Positions 17,568 to 27,568 of a stretch of 64,000 bases of DNA are shown piece after piece. The notes beneath the pieces are model-generated. The model made no database searches. It was given only the letters and a program-made list of their open reading frames with translations, and had not been told where the DNA came from. This DNA is from Pseudomonas sp. M30-35 (GTDB lineage: Bacteria > Pseudomonadota > Gammaproteobacteria > Pseudomonadales > Pseudomonadaceae), in NCBI RefSeq assembly GCF_002163625.1, contig NZ_CP020892.1, positions 4,216,001 through 4,280,000 of the forward strand. Direction: 5' to 3'. A program made the translations under genes and the position numbers. Each line of letters opens with the position of its first letter. The first letter of the stretch is position 1.

Positions 17568-18269
17568 ATGAGGCGCGCCGACCGTCTGTTTCAAATCGTG
17601 CAATTCCTGCGTAGCCGCCGTTTAACCACTGCTCAATGGCTAGCTGAACGCCTGCAGGTATCTGTGCGTACCATCTACCGAGATATCCAAGATCTCTCAC
17701 TCTCTGGTGTTCCGTTGGAGGGTGAGGCCGGCGTTGGCTACGTGCTGCGCCAACCTATGGACCTTCCCCCCTTGATGTTCGAAAGCGAGGAGATAGAGGC
17801 GCTGCTGGTAGGCGCAAGCATGGTCCAGGCCTGGGCGGACCCTCAACTTCAGCGAGCCGCCGAATCAGCACTGGCGAAGATCCACAGCGTACTGCCCAAC
17901 GAAATGCGTGCCGAATTCAATCGCAACCAGTTATTTGCCCCCAAAACCAACCTGTACCCTGTTCACTGGCTCGGCCAGCTACGCGGGGCTATACGCCAAC
18001 GCCACAAGTTGCTGATCAGCTACCGAGATGAGCGCGGGGAAACCAGCGAGCGGTGTGTCTGGCCACTGGGGCTGTTCTTCTGGGGGCAAACCTGGACATT
18101 GTGCAGTTGGTGTGAACTGCGCAACGATTTTCGCAACTTTCGTATCGATCGAGTGGAGCAGTTGCTAGATCGAGCTGAAACCTTCGAAGCGGTAGAGGGC
18201 CAACGCCTGGATGACTACCTCAAACCCTTTCTAGGCGAGCAGGCGACCGCCCCGTTGTACAAGAGCTAA
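17568..18269 (+). CDS. YafY-type transcriptional regulator (HTH + WYL domain)
   Basis: A 233-residue regulator with an N-terminal winged helix-turn-helix (RADRLFQIVQFLRSRRLTTA, then LQVSVRTIYRDIQDLS as recognition region) and a C-terminal WYL ligand-sensing domain (residues about 135-205; ISYRDERGETSERCVWPLGLF and the WTLCSWCELRNDFRNFRIDR end). WYL regulators respond to small molecules or nucleic acid fragments; the signal here is unknown. The ATG at 17568 is chosen because GAGGAA sits just upstream and the homology starts there; the frame is open further 5'. It probably forms an operon with the VOC gene and may bind the palindrome at 17037-17060. Confidence 0.88.
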   Translation: MRRADRLFQIVQFLRSRRLTTAQWLAERLQVSVRTIYRDIQDLSLSGVPLEGEAGVGYVLRQPMDLPPLMFESEEIEALLVGASMVQAWADPQLQRAAESALAKIHSVLPNEMRAEFNRNQLFAPKTNLYPVHWLGQLRGAIRQRHKLLISYRDERGETSERCVWPLGLFFWGQTWTLCSWCELRNDFRNFRIDRVEQLLDRAETFEAVEGQRLDDYLKPFLGEQATAPLYKS

Positions 18270-18300
18270 TGACTTTCAGTGACAGCCCAAGGCAGGCTAA

Positions 18301-19695
18301 TCAGTCCTCGTCGAACTGATAGCTACCCGGCGCGAGGTTTTCGAAACGCGAGTATTTACCGAGGAACGCCAGACGGGTCGTGCCGATTGGACCGTTACGC
18401 TGCTTACCGATGATGATTTCAGCAACGCCTTTGTATTCCGTCTCCGGGTGATAGACCTCATCCCGATACACGAACATGATGATATCGGCGTCCTGCTCGA
18501 TTGCTCCTGATTCACGCAAGTCAGAGTTGATTGGCCGTTTGTTTGGCCGCTGCTCAAGACCCCGGTTAAGCTGCGACAGGGCAACCACTGGGCAGTTGAA
18601 CTCCTTCGCCAAAGCTTTAAGCGAGCGCGAAATCTCGGAAATTTCGTTTACCCGGCTTTCACTGCTTGAGCCTGGAATCTGCATCAACTGCAAATAGTCG
18701 ACCATGATCATGCCGATCTCGCCATGCTCACGCGCCAGACGCCGAGTACGAGCGCGCATTTCAGACGGTGAAATACCGGCGGTATCGTCGATAAACAACT
18801 TACGGTCGTTAAGCAGGTTTACTGCGGATGTCAGGCGCGGCCAATCATCATCATCCAAGCGTCCGGCACGCACTTTGGTCTGATCGATACGGCCAAGGGA
18901 GGCCAGCATACGCATGACGATGGAATCAGCAGGCATTTCCAACGAATAGACCACAATCGCCTTATCGCTGCGCAACACCGCGTTCTCAACCAGGTTCATG
19001 GCGAAGGTGGTCTTACCCATCGACGGACGACCTGCAACGATCACCAGGTCGGCGGGTTGCAAGCCACTGGTTTGCGCATCGAGATCAGTAAAGCCAGTCG
19101 ACAGACCGGTGATGTCATCGCCACTGTTGAACAGGGTGTCGATTCGGTCGATGGCCTTAACCAGGATATCGTTGATCGCCATCGGCCCACCGGTCTTCGG
19201 TCGCGCCTCGGCAATCTGAAAGATCAGACGTTCAGCCTCATCAAGAATTTCTTCGCCAGTGCGGCCTTCCGGAGCGTAGGCACTGTCAGCGATCTCGCTG
19301 CTGATACCGATAAGCTGGCGTAAAGTGGCGCGCTCACGAATGATCTGCGCGTACGCCTTGATGTTGGCCACCGACGGCGTGTTTTTGGCCAGTTCACCCA
19401 GATAGGCCAAGCCACCGGCGGCAGATAACTGGCCTTCTTTGTCCAGCTGTTCGGACAGGGTCACCACATCAAACGGGTGGTTTCGCTCTGCCAATTTGAA
19501 AATGGCGCGGAAGATCAGCCGGTGATCGTGACGATAGAAGTCACCATCCGAGACCTGATCAAGCACGCGTTCCCAGGCATTGTTGTCGAGCATCAAGCCG
19601 CCGAGCACCGCTTGTTCCGCCTCAATCGAATGCGGCGGCACTTTTAGGGCCGAAGTTTGCAAGTCGTATTGCTCGGAAATGCTGATGTCGTTCAT
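18301..19695 (-). CDS. dnaB: Replicative DNA helicase DnaB
   Basis: A 464-residue hexameric helicase that unwinds DNA ahead of the replication fork. The N-terminal primase-interacting domain begins with PHSIEAEQAVLGGLMLDN; the RecA-like ATPase domain carries Walker A GRPSMGKTTFAMN, Walker B MIMVDYLQLM and the conserved LSQLNRGLEQRPNKRP and GAIEQDADIIMF stretch. The ATG at 19695 (MNDISISEQYD) gives the family length; the open frame extends 20 codons upstream without support. No intein is present. It is convergent with the WYL regulator, and an rplI terminator lies upstream. Confidence 0.97.
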   Translation of the reverse strand: MNDISISEQYDLQTSALKVPPHSIEAEQAVLGGLMLDNNAWERVLDQVSDGDFYRHDHRLIFRAIFKLAERNHPFDVVTLSEQLDKEGQLSAAGGLAYLGELAKNTPSVANIKAYAQIIRERATLRQLIGISSEIADSAYAPEGRTGEEILDEAERLIFQIAEARPKTGGPMAINDILVKAIDRIDTLFNSGDDITGLSTGFTDLDAQTSGLQPADLVIVAGRPSMGKTTFAMNLVENAVLRSDKAIVVYSLEMPADSIVMRMLASLGRIDQTKVRAGRLDDDDWPRLTSAVNLLNDRKLFIDDTAGISPSEMRARTRRLAREHGEIGMIMVDYLQLMQIPGSSSESRVNEISEISRSLKALAKEFNCPVVALSQLNRGLEQRPNKRPINSDLRESGAIEQDADIIMFVYRDEVYHPETEYKGVAEIIIGKQRNGPIGTTRLAFLGKYSRFENLAPGSYQFDED

Positions 19696-19723
19696 AAGCT
19701 CTGAGAATAATTCTTTAGGTGCA

Positions 19724-19764
19724 TAAAAACAAAAGGCACGACATCGCTTGCGCAATGCCGTGCC
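19724..19764 (-). terminator. Intrinsic terminator after rplI
   Basis: On the minus strand a hairpin with stem GGCACG/CGTGCC extended by GCAT/ATGT is followed by TTTTGTTTTT. It ends the rpsF-rpsR-DUF2232-rplI operon just before dnaB. Confidence 0.75.
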
Positions 19765-19817
19765 TGATTGTCAGCAGCCTCGCACCGAAGTGCAAGATCT
19801 ACTATGTCGCATACTGC

Positions 19818-20264
19818 TTAAGCAGCTACAACAACAACCTTAACGGTTGCTTCAACGTCGCTGTGCAGGTGCACGGCTACGTCGTATTCGCCAATTTGAC
19901 GAATAGTGCCGTTCGGCAGACGAACTTCAGCTTTAGCCACTTCAACGCCAGAGGCGGTCAGGGCATCAGCGATGTCGTGAGTACCGATCGAACCGAACAG
20001 TTTGCCCTCATCGCCCGCAGTAGCGGTGATGGTGACTTCCAGTTCAGCCAGCTGAGCAGCGCGAGATTCAGCAGAAGCTTTCTTCTCGGCAGCAATTTTT
20101 TCCAGCTCGGCACGACGTGCTTCAAAAGCAGCAACGTTTGCAGCAGTAGCTGCAGTCGCTTTGCCTTTTGGCAGCAGGTAGTTACGGCCGTAACCAGACT
20201 TAACGTTCACTTTATCGCCCAGGTTGCCCAGGTTGGCGATTTTTTCCAGCAGGATCAGTTCCAT
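19818..20264 (-). CDS. rplI: 50S ribosomal protein L9
   Basis: A 148-residue large-subunit protein that binds 23S rRNA near the L1 stalk. The signature [19 protein letters not shown] opens the N-terminal domain, followed by [15 protein letters not shown]; a long alanine- and glutamate-rich connecting helix and the C-terminal domain ([26 protein letters not shown]) follow. It is the last gene of the rpsF operon, 22 bases after the DUF2232 gene. Confidence 0.97.
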   Translation of the reverse strand: MELILLEKIANLGNLGDKVNVKSGYGRNYLLPKGKATAATAANVAAFEARRAELEKIAAEKKASAESRAAQLAELEVTITATAGDEGKLFGSIGTHDIADALTASGVEVAKAEVRLPNGTIRQIGEYDVAVHLHSDVEATVKVVVVAA

Positions 20265-20285
20265 TTGGTAATAACCTCTTAACTT

Positions 20286-21179
20286 TTAACCTTCACCGTT
20301 CGTGGAGTCAGAGCCTTTTTTACGCTCATGACGCCCACGAAAATCAAACAGACTGTCGACAATGGCGATTAGCACCAGTAACGGATAAGTCAGCTGTGTA
20401 AACAGCAACAACGTGATGTACAGCCCCACAGTCCAAAACTTGGACATCCGCCCTTGCGCCACCAACCCATGAATCAGGGAGATGCCTGCAAACGCCAGCG
20501 GTACGCTACACAACGGTGTCAGCATGGCCATTTGTGGACCAAAGTTCGGTCCTAACAGCATGCCCACCAGCAGCAACATCGCTAACGGCGGCGGCAGTCT
20601 CAAGCTGCGAAATTCGCGCCCGAAACCACCCGGGTTATACAACAACGCCTGCCAGTAACGCCCAAGCATCAGGCTCAACAGACTGACAATCTGCAGCAAA
20701 GCTGCCAGCAATCCAGTAAAGACCGGTGCAATTAAGTTATTGAGGCGAGCCTGCTCTTCTACCGACATTTGCTGGTAGACCCCATCAAGCACTTGCGGCA
20801 TGAGCTGTTTCAACTCATCCGCAACTGCATCAATGAACTCACGAGACTGCACACTCAAAACTAATCCATACACCAGGCCCAATGCCACACTGCAAAGCAG
20901 TACACGGTTCCACGACATACTGGAGCGCAACAACAACCCCATCCCCAGCGCGCCCAGCAACACCAACAAGGTGCGCGGATCGCCGAAGTACCACCAGCCA
21001 ATAGCCGGCAGCAATGCCCATGCGAGGATGCCCAGGGCATCACTCAAACCGCGCCGCAGGAGTACAAGACAACCTGCAGCAGCACTCAACCAGAACAGCA
21101 GCGGCAATGCCGCCGATCCGACCACTACAAGAGTGGCCTGCACACGGCCGCGCATAATAAATTCAGCTAAGGCGCGCAT
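20286..21179 (-). CDS. DUF2232 (YybS-like) membrane protein
   Basis: A 297-residue polytopic inner-membrane protein with eight or so hydrophobic segments spread along its whole length. It resembles the YybS/DUF2232 family, of unknown function, which in Pseudomonas is embedded between rpsR and rplI. Conserved-looking pieces are YNPGGFGREFRSLRLP and LVALIAIVD-type sequence near the end (LLVLIAIVDSLFDFRGR). The C-terminus is basic then acidic and cytoplasmic. Its place in a ribosomal-protein operon implies coexpression with translation genes. Confidence 0.82.
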   Translation of the reverse strand: MRALAEFIMRGRVQATLVVVGSAALPLLFWLSAAAGCLVLLRRGLSDALGILAWALLPAIGWWYFGDPRTLLVLLGALGMGLLLRSSMSWNRVLLCSVALGLVYGLVLSVQSREFIDAVADELKQLMPQVLDGVYQQMSVEEQARLNNLIAPVFTGLLAALLQIVSLLSLMLGRYWQALLYNPGGFGREFRSLRLPPPLAMLLLVGMLLGPNFGPQMAMLTPLCSVPLAFAGISLIHGLVAQGRMSKFWTVGLYITLLLFTQLTYPLLVLIAIVDSLFDFRGRHERKKGSDSTNGEG

Positions 21180-21214
21180 GCGTTAATCCCTTACTACTTG
21201 TCAAACATCCGGTC

Positions 21215-21445
21215 TTAGCGGCCGTGGCTGTCGGTGTAAGGCAGCAGGGCCAGGAAGCGAGCGCGCTTGATAGCGGTAGCCAGCTGACGCTGATAACGAG
21301 CCTTAGTACCGGTGATACGGCTAGGAACGATTTTGCCGGTTTCCGAGATGTAAGCTTTCAGCGTGTTGAGATCTTTGAAATCGATCTCTTTCACGTCTTC
21401 AGCGGTGAAACGGCAGAATTTACGACGACGGAAGAAACGTGCCAT
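21215..21445 (-). CDS. rpsR: 30S ribosomal protein S18
   Basis: A 76-residue small-subunit protein that forms a heterodimer with S6. It contains [18 protein letters not shown] and the conserved [20 protein letters not shown] helix. It follows rpsF after 28 bases, as in most bacteria. Confidence 0.98.
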   Translation of the reverse strand: MARFFRRRKFCRFTAEDVKEIDFKDLNTLKAYISETGKIVPSRITGTKARYQRQLATAIKRARFLALLPYTDSHGR

Positions 21446-21473
21446 TTGATAGGCTCCTCAATAGATCCGTGGA

Positions 21474-21902
21474 TTACTCGTCAGCGTTGTCGCTGTCGTT
21501 GTTGTCGCTGTCATCGCTGTTCGAGTCGTCAGACTCAGCGTTTTCAGGACGGTCACGACGCTCACGGCGCTCACTGCGGTTTTCTTCGGCCTTGAGCATC
21601 TCCGACTGTTCAACGACTGCTTCTTCGCGACGGATGACCATGTTACGGATCACAGCGTCGTTGTAACGGAAGTTGTCTTCCAGCTCAGCCAGGGCTTTGC
21701 CAGTGCACTCAACGTTCAGCATCACGTAGTGAGCCTTGTGAACGTTGTTGATAGCGTACGCCAACTGGCGACGGCCCCAATCTTCCAGACGGTGAATCTT
21801 GCCGCCGTCTTCTTCGATCAGCTTGGTGTAACGCTCAACCATGCCGCCGACTTGCTCGCTCTGGTCCGGGTGAACCAGAAAGATGATTTCGTAATGACGC
21901 AT
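21474..21902 (-). CDS. rpsF: 30S ribosomal protein S6
   Basis: A 142-residue small-subunit protein, partner of S18. The core [18 protein letters not shown] and [20 protein letters not shown] is typical. The tail after about residue 100 is long and low-complexity, with [10 protein letters not shown] followed by an acidic stretch of Asp, Ser and Asn repeats; E. coli S6 also carries an acidic tail that is extended with glutamates after translation. The start has a strong AAGGAG. A promoter and a hairpin leader lie upstream. Confidence 0.97.
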   Translation of the reverse strand: MRHYEIIFLVHPDQSEQVGGMVERYTKLIEEDGGKIHRLEDWGRRQLAYAINNVHKAHYVMLNVECTGKALAELEDNFRYNDAVIRNMVIRREEAVVEQSEMLKAEENRSERRERRDRPENAESDDSNSDDSDNNDSDNADE

Positions 21903-21923
21903 AAATGCTCCTTACGGGTTGTA

Positions 21924-21947
21924 GCCTGCCGCTTAATGCGGTCAGGC
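21924..21947 (-). promoter_or_regulatory. Leader hairpin before rpsF, possible S6:S18 feedback site
   Basis: In the untranslated leader, 22 bases before the rpsF ATG, the RNA can fold as GCCTG-A-CCGC / GCGG-CAGGC with an ATTAA loop. Many bacteria regulate rpsF through an S6:S18-binding leader carrying a CCG motif; this hairpin contains CCG next to a bulged A. The assignment is by position and shape only. Confidence 0.35.
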
Positions 21948-22021
21948 AAGGAGTGAAGATCACTTGTTAGTCTTGCTGAGCGGAGGGCACAAAAGCACCT
22001 GCCGTCACGGCAAGGGGCGAC

Positions 22022-22050
22022 ATTCTAGAGAAGCGCCCTACTACAAGCAA
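22022..22050 (-). promoter_or_regulatory. Sigma-70 promoter of the rpsF operon
   Basis: Reading the minus strand: -35 TTGCTT (22050-22045), 17-base spacer, -10 TAGAAT (22027-22022), about 115 bases upstream of the rpsF start, leaving a leader long enough for regulatory structure. Confidence 0.5.
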
Positions 22051-22098
22051 GGTAAACTGGTGATTATTTGAACAATTACAGCCGAGCGGCCGGACGGC

Positions 22099-22135
22099 TC
22101 AACTGATCACCGAAGATGATCCGGCGACCAGTTGA
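22099..22135. terminator. Imperfect hairpin downstream of rlmB
   Basis: Outer stem TCAACTG/CAGTTGA continued by CCG/CGG with two mismatches around an eight-base loop, 40 bases after the rlmB stop on the minus strand. No strong T run follows; it could terminate or protect the rnr-rlmB transcript. Confidence 0.4.
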
Positions 22136-22175
22136 ATCGTAATAGAGCGCGGCCTTTAGCAGCGCCCATGCGGGC

Positions 22176-22925
22176 TTATTTTTTCACATTACGGCGCTGA
22201 CGCATCGCTTCAAACAGGCAGACACCAGTGGCTACCGAGACGTTAAGACTGCTAACGCTGCCCGCCATTGGCAGTTTGACCAGATAATCACAATGCTCGC
22301 GCGTAAGACGGCGCATGCCGCGACCTTCGGCACCCATGATCAGGATGGTTGGGCCTGTCAGGTCTTGATCGTAGATCTCTTGCTCGGCTTCGCCCGCAGT
22401 GCCGACCACCCACAAGCCGCGCTGCTGAAGCTTTTCCAGGCTGCGCGCCAAGTTGGTCACTGCCACCAGCGGAATCACTTCAGCAGCGCCACAAGCGACC
22501 TTGCGCACCGTTGCATTGAGCGTGGCTGATTTGTCTTTCGGAATCAGCACCGCTAGCGCGCCCGCCGCATCAGCGGTACGCAAGCACGCGCCGAGATTGT
22601 GCGGATCAGTCACGCCATCGAGCACCAGAATCAACGGCGCGCCTTCGGTACGATCGAGCAACTCATCGAGCATGGCCTCGCCCCAAACCTGGCTTGGGCT
22701 AACGTCCGCAACAACACCCTGATGCACGCCCTCAACCCAGACATCCATCTCGCGCCGTTCACACTGGCCAACCGGCACGCGCGACTCGCTCGCGAGAGCA
22801 ATCAAGGTCTGTACCCGAGGGTCACTACGCCCTTCGGCCAGCCATACCTGCTTGACTCGCTTAGGGTGATGACGCAGCAATGCTTCTACGGCATGTAGGC
22901 CGTAGATTTTTTCCAACTGACTCAT
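22176..22925 (-). CDS. rlmB: 23S rRNA (guanosine-2'-O-)-methyltransferase
   Basis: A 249-residue SpoU-family enzyme that methylates G2251 of 23S rRNA (E. coli numbering). It has the N-terminal substrate-binding domain (KIYGLHAVEALLRHHPKRV) and the trefoil-knot SAM domain with LVLDGVTDPHNLGACLRTAD, LIMGAEGRGMRRLTREHCD and MAGSVSSLNVSVATGVCLFE. Its ATG overlaps the rnr stop (ATGA), so it is translationally coupled to rnr as in E. coli. Confidence 0.97.
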   Translation of the reverse strand: MSQLEKIYGLHAVEALLRHHPKRVKQVWLAEGRSDPRVQTLIALASESRVPVGQCERREMDVWVEGVHQGVVADVSPSQVWGEAMLDELLDRTEGAPLILVLDGVTDPHNLGACLRTADAAGALAVLIPKDKSATLNATVRKVACGAAEVIPLVAVTNLARSLEKLQQRGLWVVGTAGEAEQEIYDQDLTGPTILIMGAEGRGMRRLTREHCDYLVKLPMAGSVSSLNVSVATGVCLFEAMRQRRNVKK

Positions 22926-25525
22926 GGCTTAGCCTTACGTTTACGCGGTGCACCGCTGGTCGACCCACCAGACTTCGGCGGGCCTTTACGATGTTTAGAC
23001 GGCGCAGCCGGCTTACCCTCTTCCTTTGACGCCCCCTTGGATCCAGCAGCTTTTGGCTTCGCCTTGGCGCCAGCCAGCAATGCGCGCTTAACATCACGGC
23101 TTTTTTGCACATCAGCATTCGGCGCTGGCTGGCTGGAGGATTTACTTTCACGCTCACCCTTGCCCTTGCCGCCACGCTCAGTTTTGCTGCTGCGCTCACC
23201 TTTTGCGGAGCGGTCATTACGCCCACGCGCACTGTCACCACGCTTACGGCCGACCGGAGCATCGGTGGCGCTTTGGGCAATTTCGAAGTCGATTTTGCGC
23301 TCGTCGAGATCAACCCGCATAACCTTCACTTCAACGCTGTCACCCAGACGGAAGTTGCGGCCACTGCGCTCACCCGCCAAACGATGATGTACCGGGTCGA
23401 AGTGGTAATAGTCTGCTGGCAGCGCGGTGACGTGCACCAAACCTTCAACGTAGATATCACTCAGCTCTACGAACAGACCAAAACCGGTCACCGCAGTAAT
23501 TACGCCTGGAAAGGTCTCGCCAACGCGGTCTTTCATAAACTCGCACTTGAGCCAATTCACCACATCGCGCGTGGCTTCATCAGCGCGGCGCTCAGACATC
23601 GAGCACTGCTCGCCAAGCTCTTCGAGAATCGCCTCGTCATACGGATAAATCCGCGCTTTGGGCATGCTCGTGGCACCGGCACGCTGAACGTGCGGGGTAT
23701 CGAGCTTGGAGCGAACCACGCTGCGGATCGCCCGGTGAATCAATAGATCCGGGTAGCGACGAATCGGCGAAGTGAAGTGCGCATAGGCGTCGTAATTGAG
23801 ACCAAAGTGGCCATGATTATCAGCGCTGTACACCGCCTGGCTCAATGAACGCAGCATCACGGTTTGAATCAGGTGGTAATCCGGGCGGTCCTTGATGGTT
23901 TCAAGCAACGCCTGATAATCCTTCGGTGAAGGACCATCTTTGGCTTTGCCCCGATGCAGGCTCAAACCCAGCTCACCGAGGAATGCTTTTAGTTTTTCCA
24001 GACGCTCAGGCGGCGGACCATCGTGGACACGGTACAGCGCCGGAATTTCATGCTTTTGCATAAATGCGGCTGTGGCAACGTTGGCGGCAAGCATGCATTC
24101 TTCGATCAACTTGTGCGCATCGTTACGCTGGGTCGGGCGAATTTCAGCAATCTTGCGCCCAGCACCGAAGATGATGCGGGTTTCCTGAGTCTCGAAATCA
24201 ATCGCGCCACGCTCGTGACGTGCAGTCAGCAATACGTGATACAGCGAATACAGTTGCTTGAGATGCGGCAGCACCTCTTTGTATTCAGTGCAAAGCGCCT
24301 TGCCATCAACAGTCTTCGGCTGCTCCAGCATGGTGCTGACCTTGTTGTAGGTCAGGCGAGCATGGGAGTGAATAACCGCTTCATAAAACTGATAGTCGGT
24401 CATCTTGCCGGTTTTCGAGATTGTCATCTCACAAACCATGGCTAAACGATCAACATGCGGATTCAGCGAGCACAGGCCATTGGACAACTCTTCCGGCAGC
24501 ATCGGGATAACCCGCTCCGGGAAATACACCGAGTTACCGCGTACTTGCGCCTCAGCATCGAGCGCCGAACCGATTTTGACGTAATGCGACACGTCAGCGA
24601 TGGCTACGTATAGCTTCCAACCGCCTCCGAACAGGCGCCAGTTACCGCCACCTTTCTCGCAATACACCGCGTCATCGAAATCACGCGCATCTTCACCGTC
24701 GATGGTGACGAACGGCAGATGACGCAAATCAACCCGCTTTTCTTTATCTTTTTCTTCGACTTCCGGCTTCAGCTTGCTGGCTTCTTTAACCACCGCATCC
24801 GGCCATACATGGGGAATGTCGTAGCTGCGCAGGGCAACGTCGATTTCCATGCCCGGCGCCATGTAGTTACCCACAACCTCAACCACATCACCTTGCGGCT
24901 GGAAACGCTGGGTTGGCCAATGGGTGATCTTCACCTCAACAAACTGGCCTTGCTTGGCACCCGCATTACGACCTTGAGTGATCAACACTTCTTGCTGAAT
25001 TTTCGGGTTATCGGGAATCACGAAGCCAATACCGCTTTCTTCGTAATAACGACCGACGATGGATTCATGGCCGCGAGCGATCACTTCGACCACGGCGCCT
25101 TCACGGCGACCACGGCGGTCGAGACCGGCAACCCGCGCCAAGGCGCGATCACCATCGAATACCAAACGCATTTGCGCCGGGCTGAGAAACAGGTCATCGC
25201 TACCGTCATCCGGGACCAGGAAGCCGAAACCATCGCGGTGACCGCTGATACGGCCCAGTACCAAATCCAACTTATCAACCGGCGCATAGGTTCCGCGACG
25301 CGTGTAAATAAGCTGACCGTCGCGCTCCATTGCACGCAGCCGACGACGCAGCGCTTCTATCTGCTCGTCAGTTGTCAGCCCGAACTCTTCCAGCAGTTGC
25401 TCACGGTTTGCCGGAGAGCCACGTTCATCGAGATGCTTAAGAATAAGCTCACGACTTGGAATGGGGTTTTCATATTTTTCCGCTTCACGAGCGGCCTCGG
25501 GATCGAGGGATTGCCAATCGGCCAT
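22922..25525 (-). CDS. rnr: Ribonuclease R
   Basis: An 867-residue processive 3'-5' exoribonuclease that degrades structured RNA. Domains in order: N-terminal helix-turn-helix-like RNase-R region, two cold-shock domains, the RNB catalytic domain with the metal-binding aspartates in VTIDGEDARDFDDAVYCE, the conserved YAHFTSPIRRYPDLLIHR, an S1 domain (FPGVITAVTGFGLFVELSD) and a long basic tail rich in lysine, glycine and serine that is probably disordered. The first ATG has AAGGTG upstream. It overlaps rlmB by four bases and is divergent from tRNA-Leu. Confidence 0.97.
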   Translation of the reverse strand: MADWQSLDPEAAREAEKYENPIPSRELILKHLDERGSPANREQLLEEFGLTTDEQIEALRRRLRAMERDGQLIYTRRGTYAPVDKLDLVLGRISGHRDGFGFLVPDDGSDDLFLSPAQMRLVFDGDRALARVAGLDRRGRREGAVVEVIARGHESIVGRYYEESGIGFVIPDNPKIQQEVLITQGRNAGAKQGQFVEVKITHWPTQRFQPQGDVVEVVGNYMAPGMEIDVALRSYDIPHVWPDAVVKEASKLKPEVEEKDKEKRVDLRHLPFVTIDGEDARDFDDAVYCEKGGGNWRLFGGGWKLYVAIADVSHYVKIGSALDAEAQVRGNSVYFPERVIPMLPEELSNGLCSLNPHVDRLAMVCEMTISKTGKMTDYQFYEAVIHSHARLTYNKVSTMLEQPKTVDGKALCTEYKEVLPHLKQLYSLYHVLLTARHERGAIDFETQETRIIFGAGRKIAEIRPTQRNDAHKLIEECMLAANVATAAFMQKHEIPALYRVHDGPPPERLEKLKAFLGELGLSLHRGKAKDGPSPKDYQALLETIKDRPDYHLIQTVMLRSLSQAVYSADNHGHFGLNYDAYAHFTSPIRRYPDLLIHRAIRSVVRSKLDTPHVQRAGATSMPKARIYPYDEAILEELGEQCSMSERRADEATRDVVNWLKCEFMKDRVGETFPGVITAVTGFGLFVELSDIYVEGLVHVTALPADYYHFDPVHHRLAGERSGRNFRLGDSVEVKVMRVDLDERKIDFEIAQSATDAPVGRKRGDSARGRNDRSAKGERSSKTERGGKGKGERESKSSSQPAPNADVQKSRDVKRALLAGAKAKPKAAGSKGASKEEGKPAAPSKHRKGPPKSGGSTSGAPRKRKAKP

Positions 25526-25637
25526 TAGAGAGGATTCACCTTTTCTATATAAATTCGGTTTGCCATGCGCCTATTGAAGCGCGAAACAGGTGTCCGGGTC
25601 AGCCCGCAACACATAATATTTTTTTTAACGACGGGGG

Positions 25638-25666
25638 TTTACAAGTAAAAAACCGATCCGTATTAT
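25638..25666 (+). promoter_or_regulatory. Promoter of tRNA-Leu
   Basis: -35 TTTACA (25638-25643), 17-base spacer, -10 TATTAT (25661-25666), followed directly by the GC-rich stretch GCGCGCC, which is the discriminator type found at stable-RNA promoters under stringent control. Confidence 0.75.
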
Positions 25667-25730
25667 GCGCGCCACAACGACGGCAAACGTTGTTGTAGTT
25701 GATCGTAAAAGAGCAATCTTTGCAATCAAT

Positions 25731-25817
25731 GCCCAGGTGGTGAAATTGGTAGACACGCCAGCTTCAGGTGCTGGTGACCTTACGGTCGTGGAAGTTCGAG
25801 TCTTCTCCTGGGCACCA
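25731..25817 (+). tRNA. tRNA-Leu (anticodon CAG)
   Basis: An 87-base class II tRNA. Acceptor stem GCCCAGG pairs with the 3' end CCTGGGC before A and the encoded CCA. The anticodon stem CCAGC/GCTGG encloses loop TTCAGGT, anticodon CAG, reading CUG leucine codons. A long variable arm (around TGACCTTACGGTCG) and the T-arm GTTCGAGTC support leucine. It stands alone between rnr and purA, with its own promoter and terminator. Confidence 0.96.
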
Positions 25818-25822
25818 AATTC

Positions 25823-25852
25823 AAAAAACCGAGCCAACGGCTCGGTTTTTTT
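25823..25852 (+). terminator. Intrinsic terminator of tRNA-Leu
   Basis: Stem CCGAGCC/GGCTCGG with loop AAC, followed by seven T and preceded by six A, five bases after the CCA end. Confidence 0.93.
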
Positions 25853-26173
25853 ATGCCTGTTATTTAGCTTAGCAGCTGTTTGACAGCAACCAACAGACAG
25901 CCTGCAGAGCCTGAATCCAGAGGCCTCCAGCCCAGTAGCCAGCTCTCAACTGAGCAGTCGACAGTAGCAACGGCCCAGCCAGTAACTACATAGACGCAAC
26001 GAACGGCAGCACAACAACGAGCCCCTCGCAATCACCGAATAAGACCACAAAACAGTGCGCTCATATCCGCAAGGCCAGGGATTTATTTAGGTTTGGCGAG
26101 GTTTGCGCCCAAAGAATCCCCCCCCCCCCCCGCAGCAATAGTCTCGCCGCAAAGCCGCCTGATCCCGGAATGC
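25853..26173. other. Intergenic region with a 14-base poly-C tract
   Basis: About 320 bases between the tRNA-Leu terminator and the purA terminator. There is no plausible gene on either strand. The first half is rich in CAG/CCAG words; the second half contains a run of 14 C at 26118-26131. Confidence 0.6.
26118..26131. repeat. Poly-C tract, 14 bases
   Basis: Fourteen consecutive C in the space between tRNA-Leu and purA, the longest homopolymer in the window. Tracts of this length are prone to slippage in replication and to sequencing error. Confidence 0.85.
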
Positions 26174-26202
26174 AAAAAGGGCCGCACCAGGCGACCCTTT
26201 TT
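26174..26202 (-). terminator. Terminator of purA
   Basis: On the minus strand AAAAAGGG pairs with CCCTTTTT, with partly paired GC-rich sequence between, about 15 bases after the purA stop. The T run follows on the minus strand. Confidence 0.75.
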
Positions 26203-26217
26203 AACCCCGCGCAGTGT

Positions 26218-27537
<1,320 letters not shown>

Positions 27538-27568
27538 CTAGATGTCGGTGATAACCGACGGAAACATA

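Noticed and set aside
24719..25528. 269-codon plus-strand frame
   Set aside because: Antisense to the 5' part of rnr, with no domain of its own.
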